Below are positions 1-10,000 of a DNA stretch of 64,000 bases, in pieces. The first letter of the stretch is position 1; the number at the start of each line of letters is the position of its first letter. The notes beneath the pieces were generated by a model, which was given only the letters and a program-made list of their open reading frames with translations, was not told where the DNA came from and ran no database searches. Origin of the DNA: Streptomyces sp. NBC_00459 (GTDB lineage: Bacteria > Actinomycetota > Actinomycetes > Streptomycetales > Streptomycetaceae); the NCBI RefSeq assembly GCF_036013955.1, contig NZ_CP107903.1, positions 9,424,001 through 9,488,000 of the forward strand, in the 5' to 3' direction. Position numbers and translations under genes: made by a program.

Positions 1-2768
1 CGGCGTGCCCGGCGGATGGCCGCCGGGTCCCCGCCCGCGAGAGTTAGAAGCCGACGCGTCAGCACGAGGTCGATCGCGTCGAGGGCAGACCTCACGGCCG
101 ACCGCAGCCGACCGAGCTGCTCGAACCGTTCCCTGGTGCTGCTGATGTCGGCGGCCTGCGCTGCGAACTGGGTCTCGATCTGAGCCGTCGCGTCATCGAC
201 GATGCTCGCCAACCGGGCATCGGCCCAGTCGAACAGCTCGTCGAGGCCAGCCTCGGCCGCTGCCGTGGTCGCGCTGGTCCACTCGTCCTCCGCCTGCCGC
301 GCGCGGTCAAACTCGCTGCTTACCGCTTTCGCCGCTCCGGTCAAGGCCTCCGCCGCGTAGACCGCCGTCACGGCGGGAGGGGGGACCGCGAGCTTCTTGG
401 GGAGCCCCTTGGCGGCGAAGGAGCTCAGGAAGGCTGTCGCCGCCCCCTTGGCAGCCGCTGTCACGATCTTCCGGTCAGGACGGGGCCGTACACGCGGGTG
501 CTCGGCGTCCTGCCGTTCCGGGGCGCTCACCCGCGCGCGCAGCACCCGCCTTTGCTTCCGAGCCTGCTGCTCGAGTTCGCTCTCAAGACCAGAGCACAGG
601 CCGTCCAGCTCCAGTCCGGTGATGAAGTCGCTCCACCGCTGGGCATGATCCGCGCCGCCCAGGTCCCGAACCAATTCCGGCAATCGCTCTTTGACCCGGT
701 GGCACTCGGCTTCGAGCCGTTCGTGTGAGTTTCGGCCCGCGGTCCGGAACGCTTCGAGCAGCGCGGCCTGTTCATCCGGCGTCGAGCGTTCGAGTTCGCC
801 AAGTGCGAGACCGATCTGCGGGAGTTCTTGGACCGCCCGGTCGTGGAACGCGGCGAGCGGCGCACGTACGCTTTCGGCCAGCCGGACGGCGCGAAGCGGA
901 ATCGCGCGCTCGGCGAGGAGCCGGCCGAGGGACTGCTCCAGTTCGGGCAACCTGCTCGCCCGCAAGGCCCTGTCTCCCAGCTTGCGATCCTCCGTGGACA
1001 GCGCCTCGTGCGCGGCGCCTGAGTGGACCGCGAGGATGACGGGCGGGGCGACTCCGACCGCTCTGGCGACCTGTTCGATCCGAACGGCATGCCCCGGCGC
1101 CGACTTGAACTCTCTGTTCGGGGAGTCGGCGAAGAGCTCAAGGCGGACAGGTGTGTTGACCAGCCCCTTCACATTGACGACAGCCAGCAGGGGTTTCCCC
1201 GAGAGGAGAAGACGCCGGAGTTCCGCGGACTCCTCGTCGCGCAGCGTGTCGGCGTAGTTCCAGATGACCGCGTCGGCGCCGTCGCACGCCGCCCGCGCGC
1301 GCTGCGCGTCGAAGTCGTCGTCCTTCGCAGCGAAGCCCGGCGTGTCCAGATAGGTCACTGGGCCGACGTCGAACGCGGAGGTCTTCCGTGTGGTGCGATG
1401 TGCCCCTCGCCCGATCCCGGATCGGTCCGCGTCACGCGTCAGGGCTTTGCGAAGCGTGGTCTTCCCGGACTTGGTCCTTCCGACGATGGCCACGAACAGC
1501 CTGCCTCTGACGGCGGGTAGGGGCCGCATGGCATCCCGCAGTTCGCGTTCGAGCGTTCCGATGCGGCCGATGATCCCGACGAGTTCCTCGCTCTCCATCG
1601 CGTGCTCGGAGTACGGCGTTCGCTGAAGGCCAGCCTCGGCCTTGGCCCGAAGAGCGGACTGGATGTCGCGGTAGTCCGAACGGCTCGTGTCCACCGCCCC
1701 GGGGGGCAGCGCGAGTTCGCCGACCAGGGGGTCGAGGGCCGTACGGAGTCCGGGATCTGCAACCCGTACATCGATGGCCGCTGCAACGTGGTCGAACAGC
1801 ACGATGTTCTTCGTGTACCAGGGCTCAAAAGCGCGCAGCTGGTCGACATCGTGCCGGGAGGCGACTGCCAGGAGCCCCGACACGAGCCGTGCGGCCGAAC
1901 TCATGGCAGGCGGCGCGGACAGGGATGCGGTAGTGGTTACGGAGACCGTCGCCGACGCGTGTTCGATCACGGCCCGCGCGTCGTCCGCCGCAAGCAGCTC
2001 AAGAGCGCTTCCCGACACGGCGCCGGTGTCGCGGGCCTCGATCGCCCACACCAGGGCGTCACGCCGGTCCGACCTGAACCCGGACCGCGCGTCCGGCCCG
2101 AGCCAGCGCCACCACCCCGGTCGCACGGAGAGGAAAGCCTCGTACGCCTTCTCTGCCGCAACGAAGTCCCGCGCCTTCTCAAGCCGTGTCACCAGATCCC
2201 GGTTCCGCAGATCCCGAGCTGCCGAGACGCTGTGCTGGAGTACGAGTTCCCGTGCGGCTGCTGCCTGCCGGGTGACGCGGGGCCGGCTCAGGTCTGCCAG
2301 GGCGCTGTCGACGTCGATGTCGCGGATCGAGCGCCAGATCTCCTCAGGCCAGTCCTGATCCGCACGACGGCACGGCTCAAGGACTCCCGGCAGCAAGCGT
2401 TCCGCCACCGCCACCGCCGCGAGGTCCGCCTGAAGTGCGTCCACCGGGACGCCTTCAAGTGCCTGAAGGCGCGACCGTACTCCTTCGAGCCGTGTCAACT
2501 CCCGCAGAGCTCTGGCTTCCCCTCGGGCAACTTCCGGACGGGCCAGTTCGTGTTCCTCGACGCATGCCGCCACGGCCTCGGAGACCCAAGGAAGCGTGCT
2601 CCCGGACGCAGGCAGACCGACACACCCGTACTCCTGGGCCACCGTGTCAACGTTCTCGGCGAGCCGCCGGAGTGCGGCCTGCCCTGCCATGGCGTCGACA
2701 CCCAGCGGTTCGAGCAGGAGAGCCAGAATCTCGGTTCTGAGGCTCGTCCTGCCAGTCACCTCGGTCAC
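1..2768 (-). CDS. dynamin-like GTPase, C-terminus beyond the window
   Basis: The reading frame stays open from GTG 2768 to the window edge (922 codons, no stop), so the C-terminus is missing. The GTG has GAGGAG 7 nt upstream, overlapping the stop of the Hsp70-NYN gene, so the two are co-transcribed. About 420 N-terminal residues match nothing I recognise. They are followed by a GTPase domain: P-loop GRTKSGKTT near residue 430, G3 motif DTPG near 475, and NVKG at the G4 position instead of NKxD. Beyond it are long helices and a hydrophobic, Ala-rich stretch encoded near positions 340-480, which could be a membrane-inserting hairpin as in bacterial dynamin-like proteins. Dynamin-like GTPases remodel membranes and several act in phage defence. 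That role here is inferred from the operon. A YfjP-type or other large GTPase is the alternative. Confidence 0.7.
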   Translation of the reverse strand, partial: MTEVTGRTSLRTEILALLLEPLGVDAMAGQAALRRLAENVDTVAQEYGCVGLPASGSTLPWVSEAVAACVEEHELARPEVARGEARALRELTRLEGVRSRLQALEGVPVDALQADLAAVAVAERLLPGVLEPCRRADQDWPEEIWRSIRDIDVDSALADLSRPRVTRQAAAARELVLQHSVSAARDLRNRDLVTRLEKARDFVAAEKAYEAFLSVRPGWWRWLGPDARSGFRSDRRDALVWAIEARDTGAVSGSALELLAADDARAVIEHASATVSVTTTASLSAPPAMSSAARLVSGLLAVASRHDVDQLRAFEPWYTKNIVLFDHVAAAIDVRVADPGLRTALDPLVGELALPPGAVDTSRSDYRDIQSALRAKAEAGLQRTPYSEHAMESEELVGIIGRIGTLERELRDAMRPLPAVRGRLFVAIVGRTKSGKTTLRKALTRDADRSGIGRGAHRTTRKTSAFDVGPVTYLDTPGFAAKDDDFDAQRARAACDGADAVIWNYADTLRDEESAELRRLLLSGKPLLAVVNVKGLVNTPVRLELFADSPNREFKSAPGHAVRIEQVARAVGVAPPVILAVHSGAAHEALSTEDRKLGDRALRASRLPELEQSLGRLLAERAIPLRAVRLAESVRAPLAAFHDRAVQELPQIGLALGELERSTPDEQAALLEAFRTAGRNSHERLEAECHRVKERLPELVRDLGGADHAQRWSDFITGLELDGLCSGLESELEQQARKQRRVLRARVSAPERQDAEHPRVRPRPDRKIVTAAAKGAATAFLSSFAAKGLPKKLAVPPPAVTAVYAAEALTGAAKAVSSEFDRARQAEDEWTSATTAAAEAGLDELFDWADARLASIVDDATAQIETQFAAQAADISSTRERFEQLGRLRSAVRSALDAIDLVLTRRLLTLAGGDPAAIRRAR

Positions 2769-2770
2769 CG

Positions 2771-4843
2771 CTACTCCTCATGCGGGCGGTGGTAGCGGAA
2801 CGTGGGGAGCGGGCCGGGGCCCGGGGGAATCAGGGCCAGCTGGGCGACCCGGTGGCGTGGCGGCACGCAGGTACGCGGGGTGAACACCCACATTCCCTGG
2901 GTCAGGGTGGCTCCGAGGACCCGCTCCTTGTTTCGCAACCAGGGGTATCTGCCCTGCAGTTCGACATAGTTGTCGTTGGTGACGACCGTGCCCTGTGTGT
3001 CCTGCGCGATGGCCGTGACCAGCGCATCGCCCTTCCCCTCGGTTCCGGCCGGAGGCTGGATGAGCTCCCCCTTGCCGAGCGCCGCCTCCACCGCTGCCCG
3101 TTCCTCCTCCGCGACCTTGTGCCGGAACGTGGCATCGACCACGACATGCAGGACGGCATCGGGATGGTTCAAGGCCAAGGCGGCGCGGGCAGAAAGGAGT
3201 TGGCCGTACGACGGCCGGTCATCCTCGCCGTACACGCCGGGCTGACGCGGCGATCTGCCGATCCACGCGAGGTTGGAGCCGTCGACCACGAACACGGGCG
3301 CCGGGCCCGTTGCAGCCTTCGGTATCTGTGCAGGGATCGGCCTGGTGACCGTGTTTCCCGCGAGCAGGTCATCAAGTTCCTTGCGCACCGCCGGTGTCGG
3401 ACCGCCGGAGCTGAAACTCTTGATCTCCTCGTTCAAGACCTCCTCACCGGTGCGTTCCAGGGTCGCCTTGACGTGGAGAAGGCCGTTCGTGTCGTACGTG
3501 TACTCCAGCAGGAAGCGGGAGTCCTCACGAGCCCGGGGCTCCGCGTAGGTGAGACGGAGATCCGTCAACTGCACGTTGTCAGGGTGGTCCAGGGGCCGGT
3601 CCGAGTCGCCTTCCCAGATCTCCACGGCAAGGCTGCGGGCGTTGTCCCGGCGCGGCGTGTAGTTCTTGCGCTCCTTCCAAGGCAGCGGCGAGTTGCGCGG
3701 GATGATCTGACTGAACTTCCGCTGCCCAGTGTCGTCCGTGACGACCGTGCCCAGGGCATGGCTCGTTGCCACCTGGATAACGCCGTCAACCTCCCCCGAC
3801 AGCACAGCTGCCGCGATGGAGGCGCCGCGTGCGACCGCCGTCATGGGATCGCACAGTTCGACCGCGACGGGCTGCTGCTGCATGACCTCGGCGACCGCCG
3901 CCCGGACGCTCGGGATCTGGCTCGTGCCGCCGATCATCAGCACGGCGTCCACATCCAGGGGCGCCATGTGCAGGTCGGTGAGGCACTGCTGGACCGGCGC
4001 CAGGGCGCGGTCCACGAGGTCAGTGATGACGTCCTCCAGCTCGTCCTGCCACACCTCGACCGTGTCACCGTCCGGGGTCCTGATGGTGACGGAGTTTTCG
4101 GAGGACAGCCGGATCTTGTTGCGCTCCACGTCCAGCGCGAACTGCCGCTCCTGCGCGGGCGTCCACACCGATCGTGCCGGAGCCCGTTCGAGGACGAGGT
4201 CGCGCAGCCGACGGTCGATCTCCAGACCGCCCAGCTCGGTCACGCCCCGCGACGCGAGCTCCTCGAAGAACCCGTCCTGGTAATCGAGCACGGTGACGTC
4301 GATGGTGCCGCCACCCCAGTCGAAAACCAGAATGGTGCGGGCCTCTTGCAACTCGTGCACGTATGAGATCGCGGCCGCCGTCGGCTCGTTGAGCAGCGCC
4401 AGGACCTCGATACCCGCGAACTGCGCGGCGGCGCGCGTGCGGTAGCGCGCTGCACCCGTGGCATTGGCGGGCACAGTGATCACGGCCTGGTCGATGGCGG
4501 TGAGGTTGTGCTCCGCGCCCTTTCGCATGGCCTGGAAGACACCCGCGGCCACCGTTGTGGCCGCGAACCTGCGGCCCTGGATCGTGACGTATTCGTCGCT
4601 CTTGAGGAGTCGCTTGCAGGCCTCGGCCGCTTCCTCGGAGCGGAGCTTGGCCTCCCAGCCGAACAATGCCCCTCGACGCAGCGAGCTCATGCCCACCACC
4701 GACGGGAAGAGGTACTCGAAGCCGGGACGGCGCCAGTCGGCGTCGATGTGGTGGGCGTCCAGCAGCAGCACGTCGGCGTCGTCGCCGAGCCACTGGGCCA
4801 CCACGGAGTTGGTGGTGCCGAAGTCGATCCCGGTCGCGGTCAC
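2771..4843 (-). CDS. Hsp70-type chaperone fused to a NYN (Zc3h12a-like) ribonuclease domain
   Basis: This 690-aa protein starts with a DnaK ATPase domain: IDFGTTNS at residues 6-13, VFDWGGGTIDV as the second phosphate signature, and VLMIGGTSQIPSV as the third. A shortened beta-type substrate-binding region follows (about 370-500). From about residue 515 the protein becomes a PIN-like NYN domain with VVDGSNLA, an internal VVVDATF, KGDALV and TNDNY, which gives the spaced acidic residues expected of a Regnase/Zc3h12a-type RNase. The usual DnaK lid is absent. ATG 4843 overlaps the stop of the GrpE-like gene by 4 nt, and the GTPase gene follows after 2 nt. The inferred role is an ATP-gated sensor or chaperone that exposes or targets an RNA nuclease. 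The domain assignments rest on visible motifs; activity is not shown. Confidence 0.85.
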   Translation of the reverse strand: MTATGIDFGTTNSVVAQWLGDDADVLLLDAHHIDADWRRPGFEYLFPSVVGMSSLRRGALFGWEAKLRSEEAAEACKRLLKSDEYVTIQGRRFAATTVAAGVFQAMRKGAEHNLTAIDQAVITVPANATGAARYRTRAAAQFAGIEVLALLNEPTAAAISYVHELQEARTILVFDWGGGTIDVTVLDYQDGFFEELASRGVTELGGLEIDRRLRDLVLERAPARSVWTPAQERQFALDVERNKIRLSSENSVTIRTPDGDTVEVWQDELEDVITDLVDRALAPVQQCLTDLHMAPLDVDAVLMIGGTSQIPSVRAAVAEVMQQQPVAVELCDPMTAVARGASIAAAVLSGEVDGVIQVATSHALGTVVTDDTGQRKFSQIIPRNSPLPWKERKNYTPRRDNARSLAVEIWEGDSDRPLDHPDNVQLTDLRLTYAEPRAREDSRFLLEYTYDTNGLLHVKATLERTGEEVLNEEIKSFSSGGPTPAVRKELDDLLAGNTVTRPIPAQIPKAATGPAPVFVVDGSNLAWIGRSPRQPGVYGEDDRPSYGQLLSARAALALNHPDAVLHVVVDATFRHKVAEEERAAVEAALGKGELIQPPAGTEGKGDALVTAIAQDTQGTVVTNDNYVELQGRYPWLRNKERVLGATLTQGMWVFTPRTCVPPRHRVAQLALIPPGPGPLPTFRYHRPHEE

Positions 4844-5433
4844 GAGTCCTCCCCGGCAGCTTGGTCACCTTCCTGCACCCCGGGCAGGCGGCGCAGTTGT
4901 CCGGAGAGCACCAGCTTGCCGGTGGCCTGGTCCACGTAGGCGGGGCGCAGCACCTCGAACGCCTCGCCCTCGCCCTCCACCACGACGAAGAGCTCACTTT
5001 CACCGTCGGGCGAGTCGACACACCGCACACCCTGGTCCAGGAGGGCGGCACGGATGCCTTTCCGGAGCGAACTCGCGTTCTGCTTAGGTGCGCCGGCGAG
5101 CAGATCGACCTCGACCATTCGGGCCACGTACTCCTCCCGGGAGCGGAACGCCTCCAGAACGGCCTGACGCAAGGCACCCGTCACAGCGGCCTGGGTGGGG
5201 CGTCCCTCCTCCGGGAGCGCGGCCATGAGTTCGGTCGCCCGTTCGGTGAAGCGGGAGAGCAGCGTGGGAGGACTCAGCAGTTCTTCTGGGCGGTAGGTGC
5301 GTGGGGAGTCCTTGGGGGTTTCGGCTGCCGCCCGCCGCTTCTCCTGACGGTGCTTGAGACCGTTGTTCCCTTTGCGGGGCTCCTGTTTGGGTGCGGCTGA
5401 GGGTTTCCGCAGCCTACGGGGCACGTGTCTCAC
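4840..5433 (-). CDS. GrpE-like nucleotide-exchange protein (tentative)
   Basis: This 197-aa protein has a basic, disordered N-terminus (about residues 1-50), a helical middle and a compact beta C-terminus. Around residues 155-180 it reads EVLRPAYVDQATGKLVLSG, which resembles the GrpE pattern of an E..RPGY stretch followed by G.(V/L)LRPA.V. GTG 5433 overlaps the J-like stop (GTGA), and the stop overlaps the Hsp70-NYN start (ATGA). Position immediately before a dnaK-type gene matches classical grpE-dnaK order. It probably serves as exchange factor or partner of the Hsp70. Sequence similarity is weak over the helical half, so this rests on the beta-domain pattern plus context. Confidence 0.5.
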   Translation of the reverse strand: MRHVPRRLRKPSAAPKQEPRKGNNGLKHRQEKRRAAAETPKDSPRTYRPEELLSPPTLLSRFTERATELMAALPEEGRPTQAAVTGALRQAVLEAFRSREEYVARMVEVDLLAGAPKQNASSLRKGIRAALLDQGVRCVDSPDGESELFVVVEGEGEAFEVLRPAYVDQATGKLVLSGQLRRLPGVQEGDQAAGEDS

Positions 5434-7073
5434 TGTGTGTGCATCCTTGCGTTGTGATCGGGGCGCCGGGGCGCGCTGAGCAGGTAGGGCAGCAGATCCG
5501 CCACCGCCTGCTGTCGCACGAGCGCCAGGCTTTCGGGGGAATGAGGCGTCGTTCGCCTGGTCAAAGGTGCCAGGGGCGGGACCAGCGTGACCGGCACCTC
5601 GTCCGGAAGGGCGTACACGTCCAGGTCGAGCGGCAGCACGAAGAACCCCGACCAGTCGTTGTCGCGCTCGGCGTCTCTGATGCGTTTCATCGCGCTGTTG
5701 AGCCGCGCGCTGACGTCCACGTCGTGCACATGCTCCCGCCGGAGGTCCCGGTACCGGGTTTCCCAGCTCGCCGAGCCGTGCGGCAGCCCGAGGTCCAGAT
5801 AGGGATTGGAGGCTGCCGGTCTGTCGTTACGGGGAACGGTCCGGCGCTGCCGAACCATGCGGAGGTTTGACTCGGCGGACCTGTGCGATCCGCTGATCCC
5901 CTCCAGGACGACGGCTGCGGCGTCCAGTTCCTCCCGGAGCAGCAGCGTGTAGGCATGGAGGTTGAGGGCCTCGGCTCGGTAGGCCGGGGCAGCGGTCTCG
6001 AACGAGACCAACTTGTCTATCTGCGCCGACGCATGGGCCAGTTCGTTCAGGCACAGCAGGTCGTAGGCCTGACGCAGGGCCATGAGCGCGTGCAGGGGCG
6101 AACGCGACGGGTTGACGGCGGCCTTGGGCTCCCACAAGGAGAAGACGAGCCGCCACAGACCCCGGTCTTCCCATACGTCCCGGTCCCAGTTGCCGACGTC
6201 GACCCCGCCGAGGATCCGGCGCAGCCGGAGCACCAGATCGCGGGGCAGCTCCCTTTCGAGTTCCTTTACAACCGAAGCGTCTCCGTCTGCAACTCGCTCC
6301 AGGAGGTCGTAGACATCGCCGCCCGGGGGCAGCGGGTCGCCCCCAGCAAGGAACGTGGCCCGTCGCTGCCAGGCCGACCAGTCCAATGCGGTTGCCTGAT
6401 CGGTGGTCACCTGATCAGGAACGAGGCGGGCTTTGAGGTACGCGTGCTCCGGCTGCTCGGTCCGGTACTGCCAGGGCTGGTGCTCGGGGCCGACCGTGCC
6501 GGCGTCGACGAGGTCGTCGAGGACACTCAGAGGTATCCAGGGCAGCAAGCGCGGCAGCGTACGAGGCGGAAAGGCGGCCGTGCCATCCGGGGTCGCGAAC
6601 GTGGCGAGGAGGGCGAACGCCCCGGAGGGGTCCTCGCTCCCGGGGACAGCGAGTGTGTCGTCGCCGCCCGCTGTCAGTGCGGTGAGCCGTTGCTCCCCGA
6701 TCTCGGACAGCCACAGGAAGCCGCCCGCGTGGGCGGCCGTGAGCGTGGCGGCGACTGTGTCTGGGGTGGCCTGTTCAAGGACGGCCCGTACGGCAGGCAG
6801 CAGCCGGTCGTCCGGTGCGTCGCGCAGGGCGTCGGCCAGGGCGTCATGGGTCGCGTCTTGCGCGAGGGGCGCAAGTTGCTGGAGTACAGCATGGGCCTGA
6901 AGTACCGCCTGGGCTCCGAACACCCCCACCTTGCGCCACCTGCGTACGGTGAACCCGTCGACGCCCGTGTCCGCGCTCTGGGCGTCTCGGCGTTCCCTGA
7001 GCGCCTTCAGCCGTTCCCGTTCCCGGGCTATGGCCTCGGCCCTGGGCCCCGAAGCCGACGGCGGACTTGTCAC
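5430..7073 (-). CDS. large helical protein with degenerate C-terminal J-domain
   Basis: This 547-aa soluble, mostly alpha-helical protein has no signal peptide. Residues about 420-465 read NPYLDLGLPHGSASW, then an RYRDLRRE helix, then HVHDVDVS and a further helix with NSAMKRIRDAE. This follows the DnaJ J-domain pattern (NPYExLGL, helix II, HPD loop, helix III), except that the invariant HPD is replaced by VHD. The preceding 400 residues are repetitive helices that could be TPR-like, but I cannot define repeats. GTG 7073 overlaps the methyltransferase stop and the gene's stop overlaps the GrpE-like start. It is inferred to be the J-type partner that loads or regulates the Hsp70-NYN protein. 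Loss of HPD predicts altered stimulation of ATPase activity. Confidence 0.55.
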   Translation of the reverse strand: MTSPPSASGPRAEAIARERERLKALRERRDAQSADTGVDGFTVRRWRKVGVFGAQAVLQAHAVLQQLAPLAQDATHDALADALRDAPDDRLLPAVRAVLEQATPDTVAATLTAAHAGGFLWLSEIGEQRLTALTAGGDDTLAVPGSEDPSGAFALLATFATPDGTAAFPPRTLPRLLPWIPLSVLDDLVDAGTVGPEHQPWQYRTEQPEHAYLKARLVPDQVTTDQATALDWSAWQRRATFLAGGDPLPPGGDVYDLLERVADGDASVVKELERELPRDLVLRLRRILGGVDVGNWDRDVWEDRGLWRLVFSLWEPKAAVNPSRSPLHALMALRQAYDLLCLNELAHASAQIDKLVSFETAAPAYRAEALNLHAYTLLLREELDAAAVVLEGISGSHRSAESNLRMVRQRRTVPRNDRPAASNPYLDLGLPHGSASWETRYRDLRREHVHDVDVSARLNSAMKRIRDAERDNDWSGFFVLPLDLDVYALPDEVPVTLVPPLAPLTRRTTPHSPESLALVRQQAVADLLPYLLSAPRRPDHNARMHTQ

Positions 7074-10000
7074 TGTCCGCGCCCTTCGTGACGGGGGCCG
7101 TGGCCCGGGGGCGGGGTGAGGGTAGAGGTGTAGGTCTCACCTTCGACGAGCGGGTTCTCCAGGGTGAGGCCGGCGGCGGCCATGCGGTCGTACTCGGTGA
7201 GTACGAGACGCTTGGTGCGGTACTCGCCGTACCTGGCGATCTCGTTGTTCTTCAGGCCGCCGTTGTCGGTCTTGAATGACTCCAGGATGTAGTCGGCGTC
7301 CTCGCGGGAGACTCCATAGAGGTGGAAGAAATAGGCGTCCAGTTCTGCTCGGAGTTGCGTGCGGCGGTCTTCGGACCAGACGAAGGGAGCTCCCGTGTCA
7401 CCGAGATCCTTCGCCAAGGGCTCCATCTCCCAGGAGACGTAGACGAGTTCGAGGGTGCGGGGGGTGAGGAAGGCGGTGTGTGGGGCCATGTTGTCGGGGT
7501 GAGGGACGGGAAGCTGCTTCCAGGTCCTCAGCCCGGCGTCGATGCCAGCGACCTTTTGGCGTGCCACGTAGTCGAAGACCAAGGAGCTCTGCGCGCTCAC
7601 GAGGGCTGCGCACAGCTCAGGGGGAACATTCGGGAACATCAAGGGGAACGTATTGCCCACACCTACGCGGGGGAGGAACGCGGGAATTGCTGTGCGTTCG
7701 TCAGTAACGCGGGCCACTCGGCGCCAGCCGAGCAACCAGCCTCGGCTCCATTCCAGCGCTTTGAGGCGCTCGTCGACACCAGAAATCCGCACCGAATTAC
7801 CCTTGCGCGTGGTGGGAATCAGTCCAGCATCCTGGATCCATTGACGTGGCTGTGCTGCCCCGTACGGATCCTGCTTGGCCTCTAGCGGTACTCGCTCGTA
7901 GTCGTCGTTGCCGAGTCCGTAGTAGCTGTTCCAACGGTGATCGAAGAGATGGGCCATCTTCGCGTCATAGAGGGGTAGCATGCGCTCGCCGTCGCGCAGG
8001 AAGATATTCCCCTCCAAATGCCAGCCTTGTGAATCCAGTTGTGTTGGCTCACGGAAGAGGTCCGAGTCATCGGTTAGGTTGATGAACTGCTTGAAGGATA
8101 GATGCCACGGGTTGCCGTCCGCACGATGATCGCGCACCAGCACTGGCACCCTGCGCTGAATGGCACCAGTGAGATCGGCATCCCGCCGCGTGCGAAACAC
8201 CGGCAGGGTCCCCGTGTTCGGGTTGATGAGGGCGATCTCTTCCGGTGACAACGCGAACACCGCCTTACCGTCAGCCAGTTCGTCCGGGTGGCCTAGGAAG
8301 AATGCGAAGCGCGCAGCTGGCTCGCTCAGGCCTCTGCCCGTAAGGGAGATCAGGGCGAACTGGTAGCGAGAGTCAACAGCTGGGAACAACTTTTCTCGCT
8401 GGCCGTTCTCAAAGTCGTACAGATGCTTGACCACACTCCGTCGTGACAGATCCTGGAATAGGAACTGAGCCCCCGCACCTGTGGCGATTTGAGTCGGTAC
8501 GACTGTGCCGCATCGCCCTTCGGTCCCTGTGATGGAGACGAACCGTTCTGTGAACAGCTGATCGGTCTGGAGTGAGTTGACTCCCTTGACCGCCAGCCCT
8601 TTTCGAAGCTGCGGGTATGTTCCAGAAGCGCCCAGGAAGTGGAACGAGGACTTCACCCGTCGCCGTGCCGCGTGATACTTGTCGCCCTCCTCATTTTCGG
8701 AGGCCCACTCTGCAATCGCGGCTCGACGTTTCTGTCCGGAGAGTTGGGCCAGAGACGGCTCGACGACGCTGAAGTACTCCTGATCCTTGAAGTCGACCTT
8801 GTCCCACGGAGGATTACCCAATACGCAGGAAAAGCCCCCCGCCCACCCAGTGACAGGGTCAACCTCCAACCCTGAAGAGTCCTCGGGCACGCTGAAAACA
8901 TCCGGAAACTCCAGATGCCAGTGAAAGAACCGGTACTCCTCGCTCAGCCGCCCGATCTCGTCGTGCGTCTCCTTCAACGCGCCCTTCCCGTCCTCCGACT
9001 GGAGCGACAGGAACACCCGCTGTGTCACCGGGGCGGGAGCGGACACCGTCTTCTCCCACATGAACGCGGCGCACCACGCGTCCGCGATCTTCATCGCGTC
9101 GCGGTACGCGGCGGATTTCTCCCACCTCCGGTACCGCTGAGCCAGCCTGCGTACCTCACCGAGTTTGTCGGTGGGCGATGTGTCGAGGAGGTTGCGTAGA
9201 TCCTCGGCGAACGCCGAGTTCGTGACGCTGACCGACTCCTCCATCTCGGCGTCGAGCGTCACGATCCCCTGATGTTCTTCCTTGTTCCGCTTGAGCCAGC
9301 TCTTGGCCACCGACGGATCGTCGCCCTCAACGGCCTTGAACGCCTCATCAGGAACTCCGCCTCGCAGCAACGCCGGTGTCGCCCCGATGAGCCCATTACC
9401 GAGTTTCACGTGTGCGTCGAGGAAGCCCAGCGCCTTCCCCGGTTCCAGCGCCTCCATCCAAAGTGAGACCTTGGCCAGCTCCACAGCCATCGGGTTGAGG
9501 TCGACGCCGTAGACACACCGGGCGATCACCTCGTGCAGCGCGCTCCGCACGTCCTCCGCCGTGGGCTCTGGAGTCTGCTTCCGGACCGCCGCCACCCGCT
9601 TCGCGATACGGCGAGCGGCAGCCACGAGGAAGTGGCCGGACCCACAAGCGGGGTCACAGACGGTCAGTGACAGCAGCTCCGAGACGACAGTTTCGCGTCC
9701 GTCCGTCTGCTTCGCCTCGGCGGCCTTCTTCTCGCCTCGCTCCTGCGCGGCATCTATCACCGGGTCCAGAGTGGAGTCGAGCAGCACGTCCACCAGCGAG
9801 CTGGGCGTGTAGTACGACCCGGTCCTTTTGCGCTCATTACCGGCCCGCGGCACCAGCTCGAAAGCGCGGTCCTTGCTTGCCTCGGGCACGAGGTCGAGCA
9901 AGGACTCGTAGATCGCACCCAGTTCTTCCGCGTCCAGCGTGCGGTAGTCGACCGTACGCCACCGCTGGGCCTCCGTGTCACGGACGACCGCCAGATGCCG

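Noticed and set aside
1602..2795. 397-codon plus-strand frame over the GTPase gene
   Set aside because: It lies opposite the open minus-strand frame that contains P-loop and DTPG, and shows no motif of its own.
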